From Marsupella aquatica (Eukaryota; Marchantiophyta): 64,000 nucleotides of DNA. Within the stretch, counting starts at the first letter, position 1, and the number at the start of each line of letters is the position of its first letter. Under the pieces are notes generated by a model that saw only the letters and a program-made list of their open reading frames with translations, did no database searches and was not told the origin of the DNA. This document shows, piece by piece, positions 1 to 9,985 of the stretch. Location: the NCBI GenBank assembly GCA_973895155.1, contig OZ316894.1, forward strand, positions 20,088,001-20,152,000, read 5' to 3'. Made by a program: the position numbers and the translations under genes.

Positions 1-1
1 G

Positions 2-97
2 TTTCAGAAGAATTTTCTGAACTTCCAAGACTACAAGGTGGGAAGCGATCAGAAGCTTACGGAATCGATAGTTGCAGCTGGTCCTATACTGGATTAA
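2..97 (+). CDS. Possible C-terminal tail of a gene entering from the left edge
   Basis: Frame 2 is open from the window edge to a TAA at 95-97 and reads like a real C-terminus, with alternating charged and hydrophobic residues (…NFQDYKVGSDQKL…) ending AGPILD. I do not recognise the family. Frame 1 is also open, to 336, but its translation turns Gly/Lys/Arg-rich and looks non-coding. Only about 31 codons are visible, so this is a guess from composition. It could be the last exon of a gene to the left, or chance. Confidence 0.25.
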   Translation, partial: FQKNFLNFQDYKVGSDQKLTESIVAAGPILD

Positions 98-1260
98 TTG
101 AATGGCCAGGGCAGCCCAGTACATATACGACGACGTTGGTGATGCGAGAGCAAATTGGGATTTTTTGGGGAACCATACATAAGATGTGGAGTCCCTCTTT
201 TATTCATGACGGACGACATTTTGGCTTTTGGATGGTCTTTTTTGGCGAGTCAGTTTTTCATGTGCATAGTTACCACTGTAGAGGCAAAGGCGGAAGTCAT
301 GGGGGCAGAAAGGAAGGGAAAAGGGGAGGGGGTTAGCCAGTGACGTAGACCTGGGCAGGTTTGACAGCATCAATTGGCAGGAAACAGACGCAGGGTTACA
401 CAACATCTCTTAGCAGGATAGGCTTGGGGGAGTAAGGCAGTGATGTAGACCTGGGCAGGGTCGTCAACATCACTTGGTAGAAACAGAGGGTAGGCAGTGA
501 TGTAGATCGCTTAGCAGCATCGACTTGTCAATATTGTTTCCTCACTCTTCAAGCTGACGATATTCTTTGAAAACCTGCAATGACAAAAGAAATTCACAGC
601 ATTTGATGAAAAGCTCACATGGCTATGATTCAAGAGGATAACATGTTGGATACTTGTATTTTGATTTATTTTCTGCCATGGCAACAGTTCAGTGGATATT
701 TTACTAATTCGATGTGAGCCTCTACATCGCTCACATGTGGAATCTTTCGTGGCGATTCCATCTGCTGCATCGACAAATCCCGAGTTCCATATTCGGACGA
801 GTAGAGGGTCTACTCACAAAAACGCGGGAATAAACCTTTCATTCTTCGCATAACAGCTCGGGGAACCGGAGGCACCATTTATATTGTTAAAAGAACTTTC
901 TAAGAGATGTCTGTAAGCAGTCCATACAGCAGTCGGTATCATACGCATAATGATATTACGTATCATTACCTACTGACGTATTTCAATTGATTCTAGTCCA
1001 ATCTCGACTGGATTGAGGATTGCATGATGTATGCAGTATGCATGTGCTGAATCGGAGAAAAATATGAGTACTGAGTCGAGGCTGAATTCAAACAAAACTC
1101 AAAAGAAGAGAGCAAAGGTAAAACCCCTAAAAACCGAGAAAGAGAACTGAACTAAACTAACGCAAATGGACGGGAATGGACCGCACTGAGGTAGTCATCA
1201 AACCTAGCAAATTTGGCAAAAGTTAAACCACAACTCCTTGTGGGAGGCTCATTCTAAAAC
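98..1260. other. Intergenic, with a short degenerate direct repeat
   Basis: No convincing gene. A motif gtgayGTAGACCTGGGCAGG recurs at about 338-359 and 438-459, with a third decayed start near 493. It is part of an imperfect tandem repeat of roughly 100 and then 55 bp. The rest is ordinary AT-rich intergenic DNA. Confidence 0.5.
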
Positions 1261-1616
1261 TATTCTGTCCTTGAAAAACTCAAGGCGCTCTTGTGCCTCC
1301 CAGCAGCTCTCGGATTTTGTGCTCGCCTCTAAAACTATTCTGTCTTGAAAAACGCTCTCTGTGCCTCCCAGCAGCTCTCGGATTTTGTGCTCGCCTCTTA
1401 AACTATTCTGTCCTTGAAAAACGCTCTCTGTGCCTCCCAGCAGCTCTCGGATTTTGTGCTCGCCTCTAAACCTATTCTGTCCTTGAAAAACGCTCTCTGT
1501 GCCTCCCAGCAGCTCTTTGATTTTGTGCTCGCCTATAAAACTATCTTGTCCTTGAAAAAAGCAAGGCGCGCTCTGTGCCTCCCAGCAGCTCTCGGATCTG
1601 TGCTTGCCCCTGCACC
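1261..1616. repeat. Minisatellite: five 68-75 bp units
   Basis: Units start at 1261, 1336, 1404, 1473 and 1542, with a truncated sixth at 1617. Each begins TATTCTGTCCTTGAAAAA and contains GTGCCTCCCAGCAGCTCT, then TTTTGTGCTCGCCT. The first and last units carry an extra CAAGGCGC block, making them 75 bp; the middle ones are 68-69 bp. Because 69 is divisible by 3, the minus strand has a 126-codon open frame with a 23-residue repeat (GEHKIRELLGGTESVFQGQN), but it has no other coding sign. Confidence 0.9.
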
Positions 1617-1793
1617 TATTCTGAACCATTAGATGTGATCAAGGACTCAAACAAAAAGTCTCAGCTTGATTTATGGATCTTAAAAATTCTAGCCAAAAAT
1701 ATTAAAGTATTGAGGAAAAAAAAGGAAAACAAATCTCTTTGATCTTATTGGTAGATTTTAAATTCCTGAGATTTGGGCTTTCTATTCAAATTT

Positions 1794-2163
1794 GAATTCC
1801 TTCCATCATGGCTATTCATTTTTGTTTGCCTCTAGCTATCTACTCTAGTCCTCCCATTTCAAAAGGCCATGTAGGGCTCAAAGAATGATCTCAACAAGAT
1901 CCACAGCTGGGTTTTTCTCGTTTTAAAAATGAATAAATAGCTCTAAAGATAGAAATATAAATAAGATTGTTTTGGTCCGAATTCCTTCCATCCTGGCTAT
2001 TCATTTTTGTTTGCCTCTAGCTATCTACTGTAGTCCTCCCATTTCAAAAGGCCATATAAGGCTCAAAGAAAGATCTCAACAAGATCCACAGCTGGGTTTT
2101 TCTCGTTTTAAAAATGAATAAATAGCTCTAAAGATAGAAATATAAATAAGATTGTTTTGGTCC
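1794..2163. repeat. 185-bp tandem duplication
   Basis: Copy 1 (1794-1978) and copy 2 (1979-2163) abut exactly, both starting GAATTCCTTCCATC and ending GTTTTGGTCC. They differ at only about five positions by eye, so the duplication is recent. No coding frame runs through it. Confidence 0.93.
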
Positions 2164-2847
2164 ACCTGATGCCCGCCCATTACCTTCTGTCTTCCCTGTA
2201 TGCAAATGCTGAACTCGTAAAATACTGTACACTGTACAAGAGTGCCTTTTATACCCGTAGTAGTGGTTTAATGGTCCACATCAAGTGTCAAAACTAAATT
2301 GGCAAGTGGGATGAGAATGTACTTTAGGGGAGGCTTGTTGCTGAGGAGGCACACTGGCAGCCACTGTGAAAGATTGACAATAGATGGCCCGAGCTTGAGC
2401 ATGTTGATATGTCATTGAATGCGTTGACCAAAGTGCGTGGTCAAAACAGATAGCAGGTGTCCGGTGGGACCCATCCAACCACAAATATTGCCCGAGAAAC
2501 CCATCAAACTGATGATGGAGATGCTCAAAGATCTCAAAAGAGCAATGGGGTGGAAACTATCAGATGAAGTTCGTGCAGCATATTTGGTCTCTTTTGTTGT
2601 TGCCGCCCATGATACTACTGCCCCGGCCTGCTGTTACCTTTGTCCCGATGATGTCTGGGCACAAAGGGTTTGTCACCACTACATTTGCCAAAGTACACTA
2701 ACCATCATGGACCAGGTAAGATCAACCCGTTACTAAGTAACTGTCGTGATAGAAGACTGCCTGGGTAACTCAAGCATCACCTCCTGACTCACATGGACCA
2801 TTACACTGAATTACAATTTACAATTTATAAGTCCCATCCCATATGAA
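2164..2847 (+). pseudogene. Possible cytochrome P450 I-helix relic in intergenic DNA
   Basis: An open frame at 2437-2736 contains KLSDEVRAAYLVSF followed by VVAAHDTTAPA. This resembles the P450 I-helix, where LSDEE(I/V)… precedes the (A/G)-(A/G)-x-(D/E)-T-T oxygen-binding motif. Nothing else of a P450 (the EXXR helix or the FxxGxxxC haem loop) was found nearby. At best this is a gene fragment; it may be chance resemblance. The rest of the interval shows no gene. Confidence 0.2.
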
Positions 2848-2990
2848 AATTATCATACTAAGCGAATGTTCTCACTCATTCATTGTTTCCAAGTTATTAT
2901 ACTAAGCTAATATTCTCACTAATTCATTGTTTCAAAGGCAATGTAATTATTCTGTCTCATTCATTAAGTTATTATACTAAGCTTCATGGA
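2848..2990. repeat. Degenerate AT-rich tandem repeat
   Basis: Three copies of TATYATACTAAGC followed by an ATTCTCACTMATTCATTG-like stretch start at about 2851, 2895 and 2970. The third copy has lost the downstream part. No coding potential. Confidence 0.6.
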
Positions 2991-3542
2991 CTAACACTCA
3001 CGAGAGGCAATTTCATCATAACCAAAATGATTCTCAACAGCTCAAACAAGGAGATGGGTATGCCGCTTTAATTAAAGCGCAGATAAACCTGTTCAATTTC
3101 AAAAAATCTCAAAACTCGAAAGAAAAGCCTGGATGGACCAAACATTGTCCCAGCCCATCCCCATGGATCTGTGTAAAGCACCATAAAGAAAAAGGAACCA
3201 GTTGTCGATCACAGTTAACAACTTTGACTACCTTGGGGAAAAAGTACAGTAGTCATTCAAGACGTCATGATGATTGGCATGAGTTCTTGACATCAATCAA
3301 GGTCCTGAAGTAGTCAAGTTATTGAGGAATCCGATTTAATAATGTAACTGAAACAGGCTGAAGAAGGTACTGTCTGAAAATGGCAAGAGACTGTTACACA
3401 TCACTTTTCAATAAAAAGTGTAAACAATATTATCTCAGTTTTTTAAATGTTTTAACCAAGTACATCCATGCTGCATAGTACATCCATGCGTCATAGACAA
3501 AATAAATGGAGGTACATCAGGGGTTTAGTTTCCAAAAACTAG
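2991..3542. other. Intergenic, nothing recognised
   Basis: No feature seen, apart from two short copies of a TACATCCATG(C) motif near 3463 and 3480. Confidence 0.5.
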
Positions 3543-4776
3543 TCACAATGAGTATATATAAGTATATCTCAAAGCAATCAAGCATGTCAATCCCCCAACC
3601 CCAGATGTAGCAATCATTCCCCATTGGTAATTGAGCGTGCTCGGAAGAGATGCAGTCCCTGCTGCAATCAACGCCCAGGTGACGGAAAACATGCATGAGC
3701 CGATATGGTGGTCCGAATCAATGAGCAGCGTCCGAATCTGCTCCACTTCTGCCTGTAAGTCATTTTCCCCCACCCTAGGCAACACAGCACTTGCTCCACT
3801 CAGCACACTGTGGCAATGGCAAAAAGAACGACATCTGTTACCGATGCAGAAGGCTTGGACGCTGCTTGTGTTGTCCCACAGTTGCAAAACAAGCAAAGGT
3901 GCCTGGTGGAGCAGCCCGAATCAGTGAGGAGGTATCTCGTCTCGTAAACCGGCTGAAAATCTTAGAGAGGCTGCAACCATCCTGCACAGGAAATACTGTC
4001 TTGCAATTTAGCTAGCTCCTACCAACATTGCGTTGTTTATCTCTGTGGAAGTTTTCTATATATCCAGCTCCGAGAGCAAAGAAGTTATGGCTAATCGCTG
4101 GCGCGGATAATCTAAATCTGTCGTCCGATTACTCTGAAGAGAAATAAACTTTCTTCCGATTATTGGATTCACGCACCATGAGAGCGGCCATATCCAGTGG
4201 CGTTAGATTCCTATTTTTGCCTTCCCTACTGCCTTTCGATATGACTATTGCTTTCAGGATAGGGTGGGCTGAGAGGTCCTCGACGGCTCTGCATTCACTT
4301 GCCTCCAATAATTTTCATGGTGGAAAGGACTGATACCAAACGGCGTTCAAGTTTTTCCTGGCTTGTGCTTTCGTGTATATTTCGTTTACTAGAGGGTTTA
4401 ACAATGGCCGAATGGCCCCACCATGGCGCGCGATGTAGAGCCGTTAATCCGTGTATAGCAATCAAGTCTGATAGCAGCTCAGCTTCGATGTATTGTAGCT
4501 TTGGGTCAAGACGACCATGGCGCGCCTGCGGAGAACACTGATATCGGATACCGATGAGTGGGTTCGCGAAGACGCTGTACCACTCTAAGGTGTTTTTTCC
4601 ACGATGCAAGGTGCAAGGCTCACATCGACCGACGCATAGGTCAGCACCTTGTGGACGATATCCTCGCGACTTTCCCGAGCGGCACGCTGCAAAGTAGTCC
4701 AGTGCAATTCATTCGTTCCATTCAAGAAGCCAGCAAATGATTCCGGATCGAGACTCTCATGAGCACCGGTGAGCAC
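3543..4776 (-). pseudogene. Broken ankyrin-repeat protein gene with C-terminal membrane part
   Basis: On the minus strand several overlapping frames give ankyrin-like text. One at about 4776-4585 has LHWTTLQRAARESREDIVHKVL. Another at 4609-4295 has the hallmark GLTALHRAPWWGHSAIV. A third at about 4310-4140 has NLTPLDMAALM. The frame must shift at least twice, and no clean introns explain this. Downstream, 3740-3543 encodes a hydrophobic stretch (MFSVTWALIAAGTASLP…GGLTCLIAL) such as plant ankyrin-membrane proteins have at the C-terminus. I read it as a decayed member of that large family. An unrecognised multi-exon gene is the alternative. Confidence 0.4.
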
Positions 4777-7428
4777 GTGGTGAACTGCTTATCGGTCTCC
4801 GTTTGTTACAGCAGAGAACTGAGGTTCCACAGTCACTCAGCCATTGCATCGAGCCTCTGCTATCAGATGTTTCGCCGGACCAAAGTTATAATGGGGACAA
4901 CGGAACCGATGTACATCTTGCAGTACCCCTACAATTTTTCTTTCGAGGCCTTACTAGGGATTTGCGGGATTTGCCATGATGAGACGTGAAATTTAAAGCC
5001 CAGTTGAGCTGCCTTTTAGGCTGATTTGGTCACACGCTCGTGCTGGTTGGAATCGTGTAATTCCTTGCCATCAGTCAGGTCATCTTGTCCATTCCCATCA
5101 GATGGCTGGTTTGGTCTCGTCTTCAATCGACTCCCGACGTCCCTCGCTGATCCTTGTCTCACTTGATACAGTAACTATCGCAGTAGATGATATATTCGTA
5201 TGCCGTATTTAAAGTTATTCCAACCGACAGGAATCTTGTAAAGTTCACAGAAGGCTACGAACATCATTCTCTACGGCTATCCAACTCTCTTGACATTGTC
5301 CCGGGAAACTATAGAGGCCATACCCGGATCCAATTGACAACAAGCTACAGTCTCCAACAATTGTCCGCCAGTTGTTATTGGAGGCTCCCTCAGATCTCAC
5401 AATTCAGCAACGCAACTTAGGGGACGAGTGAATCTGCATTGCCACTTCTTATTGTTGTGGAGTTGTCACCAGGAGTTATTTGCCTGATGAGTCTGAGCAG
5501 TACTCTGGGCCGGTACCACATAAACCCCTCGCAGTTTCCTTGCCCACAGTATTCATCACTGGTACCACAATAACCGTGAACGCTGCAGCAAGCTACGGCA
5601 CCATCACAGTTCTTGCCGTTTGCTTCGGAGCCAAAATTTTGGTCACACTGACCTTCAACAGGAAGGGAAGGATTATCAGTAGCAACATCAATTTTTTCAT
5701 CTGACGCAGGGCGGGATTAAGTTCGGGTGCCTGTGAGTGCCATCGTTGTCACAAAGTGCGGCCTAGATAGATGTCTTGGGGATGTCAAGAACTGAAAGTG
5801 ATCGCACCGTGGAACTTCTCTTCGCACAATCTTCGCAGCTGTCAAATGAGAGAGTGCGGTAATGGACCGATTCCAACCTTGCCAGGCCGGACAACAATTC
5901 AAGTCTACTCGTGTCTCACCCACCAATTTAGAAAGACGCCGTCTTAAATTTTTCGTAGCATAAATCCGGCAATAAAAGAGGACAAAGATCTGCAGGATTG
6001 GTCCGAAAAATGCCCTCAACTTTTCCAATGTTGGACACTAAGCAGATCAGACCTCGATGAACTCAGATTACCTCAACACCCCACAATCTCAGCACAAACT
6101 GAAAGCCGCTTGAGTTCCCCGGCTAGAAATGGGAATCCGCTCAAGTAGCTCTCTCAAGCTCTCTGGTGTGGTTTCGGAAGTCTGCATTGCAGAATACAAT
6201 GTCATAAGATCCCTATATTCGTGACTTCAGAACTATCCGATGAAACGCTTTCTGAGAATTTTCTGAACAAGACATTGGTTATTCTCAATTCCCTGCGTGA
6301 TTTCCTCTTCGCAATTTTCAGGACAACATTGGAGAAGAATGCACAGTAAGAATTTGGGTAACTCATATAAAGATTCTCCTCTACTTTAGTAAAATTAAAA
6401 ATTTATGAGAAGTGTATGAAGATGCTCTTACCACGAGAATTGTGACCAATGAGAGCCCTTCTTGAGCTGTAGCTCTCGATGGCATTATGGCAAGGTGTTA
6501 AAGTCCTGTTATAAGAGCATTGTGGCCGATAAGAGCCCTCAAAGCTCAAGAAACTCTTGATTTTCGGGGCCTTATGGCATACAGTGCACGTAGACAGGAC
6601 CTTACTATATACTTAATACACTTCGTGGTTTTTCTCTCTATAATTTTCAGGGCAATTTCGACCAGGCGTTGCGGTATTCTATGTCTTAAGAACCGTTTCG
6701 CGAGACTTTGGGAGCGCGGGATTACTCTGGAGTATTCAAAATTTGATGTATTAATCAATTCAGGATAGACTTCCTTCACATTCATGACCATAGACTTTCA
6801 TGACTATAGACTTTTCTGGTCAAGTAATCATAACGTCAGACGTCGTTTCAAAGAAATTGTATCCTCTAGGTGCGACTCTGGTCCATATTCCAAGGCCGTG
6901 ATTTTTTGTAGAAGAAATAATCCATGCACTGACAGCACGATGAGTTCGTCTCCATCCATTGCCGGATCCAATGTAATGCTTATGATTCTTGCCTTCGAGA
7001 GTTGGAAAGCGTCCGGACTAATTGAGAATTTATTTCCTCATTCACTAACGTAGACTCACGTGGACGAACCAGGGTAGACCCGTTAGCTTCTGTGCTCGTC
7101 TCGCTCTCAAGCTAAGCTTCTGAAAGCGAAATCACGGAAGTACAATATATCTGTCATAGATTGAACTCCACTGGGCCAAACGAGTTCAGGGTTCTTTCGA
7201 GATGAGCACGACCAAGCCAAGCAGAAGCCCATATTAAGCTCTTCAAGACCATATTAAGTTCCATATTTCTCCACAGTGCAGGTTCCGCCTGGACGGAGCT
7301 TCAGAGAACACTTGACAGATAAAATAACTGACTTTATAAAAATCATGCTTACTACATGGAACAACTCATCAAAGCGATTAAAAGATGTCACATACAACTA
7401 CGGTACACTACTGGTCCAGTTCATGAAC
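4777..7428. other. Intergenic; short internal repeats, no gene recognised
   Basis: Short open frames occur on both strands but none looks conserved. Two related segments recur: GAGAGCCCT-containing text at about 6430-6500 and 6525-6580, and a TTTTCAGGRCAA-containing text at about 6300 and 6640. These suggest an old local duplication. The last 100-150 bp are probably the TPC1 3' untranslated region. Confidence 0.5.
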
Positions 7429-9663
7429 TCATTTGCTCTTTTCCATCTCTGCGCTGAGCATATGATTCAGAAGATTTTGCACACGATTGTCTTTTCCCTT
7501 TCTAGCTCTCAAACGGGCTCGTTCACTTTTTGGGTCCCGAGATTGCAATCCACGGGCTGATTCCTGCTCCCTGTCAATTTCTTTCAATTCTTCCGACATA
7601 TCTATTTCTGCAAAAAAGGCTTCCAAGACAAACGCCACAATCAAGTTCAGAAGGAACAAGACACCGATGACATAGAAGCTCATGAAGTACACAACGGCCC
7701 ACCAGTAAGTTGAGAGGACAGCATAGGTCTCCAACCAACTTTGCCAATTGCCCATAACTAGCAAGTTGAACAAAGTGACCATCCCTGTTGTGTAATCGTT
7801 GAAATTGTGCACAAGGTAGTCACTCTCTTCCATGGGTGTTCCTATCAGCTTAGGGTTCCCCTGATATACAAGCCCGCCAAGTGTCTGGACCCCAATGGTG
7901 CAATAGATACACAACAGGAAGAATATGATCCCCAAATATGGTAACAGATTGGGAATCAAATTCAGGAATGTCGTCACCTTCACTCGGAATCTTTCCATCA
8001 GCATCAGCACCCTTACCAGTCGCAGAAGACGTGCAATCAGAAGATAGCGAACCCACTCCGAGTTTTTAATGTAAGGGAGACCGTTGGGTAGGGTAAATGC
8101 CAGTGTCTCTCCAATAACTATGATCCAAGTGATGAAGAAATCAAATCTATTTGTCCCTGACCGCCAGTAGTTCGTGAACCCGTACACAAGCACTTTCAGG
8201 ACCAGCTCCACCAGATAAATCCATCCAAAGCTTAGCTCAACTCCCTGCCAAACTTTTTGAGCCACATCATCCTCTAAATCCAGTGTTGTCTCGATTATAA
8301 CAGTAATCAAGTTCAGGGTCAGCATTCCTAGTATAATATACTCAAAGGTCTTGCTTTTCACGAAATCTCGCAGTTTGGTAAAGTAAGAAGAATTGTAGAA
8401 GGTCGGGAACTCCTCGAGCAATTGAGGCTGGTCATTCTTATCAAATTTGAGTGAGATTGCGGCGCAAAGATCTGCGAATTCTACCCTGTTTATCTTGAAG
8501 TCACCACTGTCATCCAAGGCAAGAAAGACTGCTTCCATATCCTCATCATTAATTCTTGGCAGCGTCCTGTACCTGTTCAGCTCTTTGAAAAGCCTTGAAC
8601 ACTGATGAAGATCCAAAGTACCCTTCCCATCTTCATCAAGAAGATTAAATGTGGAACTCAAAATTTCACTTCTTGTTTTGTCCACCCCTACAAGATAATG
8701 TGCAAGCTGTCCCTTGAAACTGTCATACACAACAGCGAGAACAAGATTGGTGATAAAGAACACACCGATGAGGATATAGAGAATGAAGAACAAACTCGAG
8801 AAACGTGATTGCCTGTATGCTGGCAACCATACATCAGGATTGTTTGAAGTTGTAAACAGGACCGTCATTTGGTATAATGTTTCGAGATAGGATGTGAAAA
8901 CCTCCATTCCTTGAACGGTATCCTCAAATAGAACATAAGCCAGCCAGCTCCAGAAGAGTAGAAACAACAGCGTAAGTGCTGCAACATCTGTGAAGTCTGG
9001 TATGATGCCCACGAAAGTCTTTATGCTGTAACGGACGTCAGGAATATTTGCAACAACAATAAATACCCGAATGTAAGGAGCCAATCTAACGGGCAGAGTA
9101 CTAATTGCTCCTGAAGGTGACACATAAATTGTGTTCAATATACAGTCAACAATCAGCAATAGGATCAGAACAACTTTGAAAGTGTTCAGCTGATTGCCCC
9201 AGAAGAGTTTACTCCCCATGAACAGGATTGGGAACAGAGTGTGCACAGAGAGTATAACTAAACTCACAATCTCAAAACCAAGAGATTCCCATCGAGACAA
9301 GTATGGCAACTCTCCCAAATAGAACTTATCCTTCGGGCCACATGGATCCGGAAAGTCTCCCTTACACCAAAGAGGTACCTCAAAGAAGTTGAGCAGAATG
9401 ATTACTGCCAAATTGAGAAGCCACACATATCTCAGCTTGGTGTAAACGAAGTACAGCTTCGTTGCCAGCTCGGAATTCTCCTGCTCCAGTACTTCGGTGG
9501 GAATACCCTCCCCATCCTCCGCCAGATCAACCAGAGCAGCGGCTTTCTGATACTTGTCACCGGTGGCAATGGCGCTGGCCCTCCCAAACAAATGATATTC
9601 CCTCGATCTCTCCTCTGGCCCGTCCCATGACGACTCCCTTCGATCCAACAACGACTCCTCCAT
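7429..9663 (-). CDS. TPC1: Two-pore vacuolar cation channel TPC1, intronless
   Basis: Plant TPC1 is the Ca2+- and voltage-gated slow vacuolar channel of the tonoplast. From the ATG at 9663 (two codons inside the longest frame) the protein is 744 aa, against 733 in Arabidopsis. It starts MEESLLDR and has the conserved KAAALVDLAEDG block near residue 42. Two six-helix Shaker-like halves flank two EF-hands, with loops near 343-354 (DEDGKGTLDLHQ) and 384-395 (DDSGDFKINRVE). Pore I filter is TTSNN (261-265); pore II is VMGN (636-639). The second voltage sensor keeps all four arginines (R539, R545, R548, R551). The luminal Ca2+ site Asp of the fou2 type is kept (D462, in TTLDLED). There is no intron in 2.2 kb, and no frameshift or missing key residue, so it is very probably functional. 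Confidence 0.97.
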   Translation of the reverse strand: MEESLLDRRESSWDGPEERSREYHLFGRASAIATGDKYQKAAALVDLAEDGEGIPTEVLEQENSELATKLYFVYTKLRYVWLLNLAVIILLNFFEVPLWCKGDFPDPCGPKDKFYLGELPYLSRWESLGFEIVSLVILSVHTLFPILFMGSKLFWGNQLNTFKVVLILLLIVDCILNTIYVSPSGAISTLPVRLAPYIRVFIVVANIPDVRYSIKTFVGIIPDFTDVAALTLLFLLFWSWLAYVLFEDTVQGMEVFTSYLETLYQMTVLFTTSNNPDVWLPAYRQSRFSSLFFILYILIGVFFITNLVLAVVYDSFKGQLAHYLVGVDKTRSEILSSTFNLLDEDGKGTLDLHQCSRLFKELNRYRTLPRINDEDMEAVFLALDDSGDFKINRVEFADLCAAISLKFDKNDQPQLLEEFPTFYNSSYFTKLRDFVKSKTFEYIILGMLTLNLITVIIETTLDLEDDVAQKVWQGVELSFGWIYLVELVLKVLVYGFTNYWRSGTNRFDFFITWIIVIGETLAFTLPNGLPYIKNSEWVRYLLIARLLRLVRVLMLMERFRVKVTTFLNLIPNLLPYLGIIFFLLCIYCTIGVQTLGGLVYQGNPKLIGTPMEESDYLVHNFNDYTTGMVTLFNLLVMGNWQSWLETYAVLSTYWWAVVYFMSFYVIGVLFLLNLIVAFVLEAFFAEIDMSEELKEIDREQESARGLQSRDPKSERARLRARKGKDNRVQNLLNHMLSAEMEKSK

Positions 9664-9797
9664 CGTCACAGAACTCTAATCCCTTCGATTCCCCCCGCCC
9701 TCCCCTCACTGTTCAGTCCTGATTGACCTGGACCCAATGCTTGATCTAGGGGACTAAGTCACCCAAAACTTTTGCGGGTCCGATGCTAAAGTGCTCT

Positions 9798-9985
9798 GAC
9801 GAAGAAGGGGAAGCTCACACTCGAGAATTGGGACCAGATCTGCCCGAATCAGCCAAGGAAGATCATCATGGTCTCGACGTAGAACACCGCTGAAGAGGAA
9901 GGGCAAGCTTACTATCGAGAATTCGGACCAGATCTACCTGAATCAGCCAAGGACGATCAGCATGGACTCGATGTGAGAGCAGTTC
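9798..9985. repeat. 91-bp tandem duplication with coding-like plus frame
   Basis: Copy A (about 9798-9888) and copy B (about 9889-9985) share GAATTSGGACCAGATCT and GAATCAGCCAAGGAMGATCA. Both copies translate on the plus strand to xGPDLPESAKxDxHGLDV, with a stop between them. Copy B stays open to about 10070 (…SPASSPTSKWTEIELL). This could be a gene relic or a duplicated exon. I do not recognise a family. Confidence 0.5.

Noticed and set aside
1249-1629. 126-codon minus-strand repeat ORF as a gene
   Set aside because: It is explained by the 69-bp minisatellite unit being a multiple of three; there is no non-repeat coding text.
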